Assembly: GCF_029502005.1 (NCBI RefSeq)
Contig: NZ_JAMQOT010000003.1
Location: 124,001 to 188,000, forward strand
Reading direction: 5' to 3'
DNA length: 64,000 nucleotides
DNA from: Natrinema salsiterrestre
Lineage (GTDB): Archaea; Halobacteriota; Halobacteria; Halobacteriales; Natrialbaceae
Positions within the stretch are counted from its first letter, which is position 1. The number at the start of each line of letters is the position of its first letter. A program made the position numbers and the translations under genes. The notes below the pieces were generated by a model that was not told where the DNA came from, did not search any database, and was given only the letters and a program-made list of their open reading frames with translations. Below are positions 63,470 to 64,000 of the stretch, in pieces.

Positions 63470-64000
63470 TCACGGTCCGACGCTCGAAACCCGTGACTCG
63501 CCGCGCGCGTCGCCCTCGAGTTCCGCGCGGAGTTCCCGAGGCGACCCGACCCACGCGCCGAGTTCCAGTGCGCGTTCGACGAGCCATCGGTACAGGGATC
63601 GATAGCCGGGGAACTCCCGCTCGTTGAAGTAGCGGGGGTGCCAGAGTGCCGTCATCACGGCGTCGTTCTCAGCCGCTTCCTGCAGCAGACGCTCGCAGAT
63701 CTCGCGGGCGGCCTCGAAGTCGGCACCCGGATCCGGGAGCGCTTGCTCCATGATCGTCAGCGGGAAGACGAGGAAGTCGTCGTCGAACGGGCGAACGGGC
63801 CGGTATCCCGCGTGGAATCCGCAGTCCGTGCTCGAGCCGAGGCTCGCATCGTACGCGAGGCCGATCGCACGGTGGTGCTCCCACGTCTCCGGGACCGAGA
63901 GCCGCAGGTAGTGTTGCCGACCGCCGGTGACGGACCGGCCGAGCACGTCCTCGAGCGCGGTCTTCTCCTCGCGCAACCGGTTCGGATCGTCCGCGGAGTG
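63470..64000 (-). CDS. Polysaccharide deacetylase-family protein, C-terminal part (runs off the right edge)
   Basis: At least 176 residues of the C-terminal half, continuing past the window edge (it enters with HSADDPNRLREEKTALEDVLG). The sequence HYLRLSVPETWEHHRAIGLAYDASLG, in which SVPETWEHHRA and YDASLG are characteristic, and TALWHPRYFNEREFPG match haloarchaeal NodB-like polysaccharide deacetylases. The metal-binding Asp/His motifs expected in the N-terminal half are not visible. It would remove acetyl groups from amino sugars, consistent with the neighbouring GT gene, with which it converges. Confidence 0.8.
   Translation of the reverse strand, partial: HSADDPNRLREEKTALEDVLGRSVTGGRQHYLRLSVPETWEHHRAIGLAYDASLGSSTDCGFHAGYRPVRPFDDDFLVFPLTIMEQALPDPGADFEAAREICERLLQEAAENDAVMTALWHPRYFNEREFPGYRSLYRWLVERALELGAWVGSPRELRAELEGDARGESRVSSVGP

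Noticed and set aside
1-64000. tRNA or rRNA genes
   Set aside because: No T-loop-like GGTTCRANYCC with matching acceptor stems and no rRNA-like blocks were noticed on reading either strand; a tRNA scan would be needed to exclude them fully.

Overview
The window is haloarchaeal chromosome or large-replicon DNA. The evidence is a strongly acidic proteome, Tat-type signals on secreted proteins, bacterio-opsin-activator-like HTH_10 regulators, a TFB, an XPB-type helicase, PGF-CTERM surface anchors, several one-domain zinc-finger proteins, and start codons that often lie about 25-30 bases after a TATA element (leaderless style). The gene content fits the Natrialbales or a relative; genus is not decidable from the sequence alone. 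All assignments come from reading the sequence; no database search was run.

Layout. 0-3 kb: a catabolic-looking cluster (partial amidohydrolase, TetR regulator, small OB-fold protein, family III CoA-transferase), with the same inverted repeat TTACC-N4-GGTAA in front of two promoters. 2.7-3.6 kb: a gene-poor stretch with three ordered 20-bp repeats that resemble origin-recognition boxes. 3.6-8.2 kb: a metal/redox maturation group (duplicated Tp34-like lipoprotein, SCO-like protein, TlpA-type thioredoxin, CcdA), plus a zinc ribbon and UspA. 8.5-13 kb: sensory regulation (PAS/GAF/HTH_10 and a second HTH_10). 13.7-17.5 kb: glmS and glmM, the supply line for amino-sugar precursors. 17.9-31 kb: mostly housekeeping (wHTH, HAD, APH-like kinase, HerA-like ATPase, XPB, TFB), with one polysaccharide-type insert (FemAB-like ligase, alkaline-phosphatase-superfamily enzyme, DegT aminotransferase) and two candidate structured RNAs at about 18.35 and 26.7 kb.

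31-64 kb is a long cell-surface polysaccharide/glycoprotein region. It holds a sugar oxidoreductase, two Wzx-like flippases, two paralogous large membrane proteins, three Tat-exported beta-helix proteins, two more FemAB-like proteins, a second alkaline-phosphatase-superfamily enzyme, a QueC-like PP-loop protein, a DUF1616 protein, twin PGF-CTERM surface proteins, two glycosyltransferases, an FkbM methyltransferase and a polysaccharide deacetylase. Several families occur once in a GC-rich version (20-46 kb) and again in a visibly more AT-rich version (52-61 kb). The AT-rich block carries an IS6-type insertion with intact 8-bp target duplications and an older transposase ruin, so it looks like an acquired second assembly module.

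Inferred working together: GlmS/GlmM feed sugar nucleotides; glycosyltransferases, Gfo/Idh/MocA, DegT and FkbM build and modify the glycan; flippases and multi-span proteins export or polymerise it; AP-superfamily plus FemAB-like pairs may decorate it; Tat-exported beta-helix proteins and PGF-CTERM proteins act outside. A recurring palindrome GTAATAC-N-GTATTAC upstream of several of these genes may tie parts of the region into one regulon.
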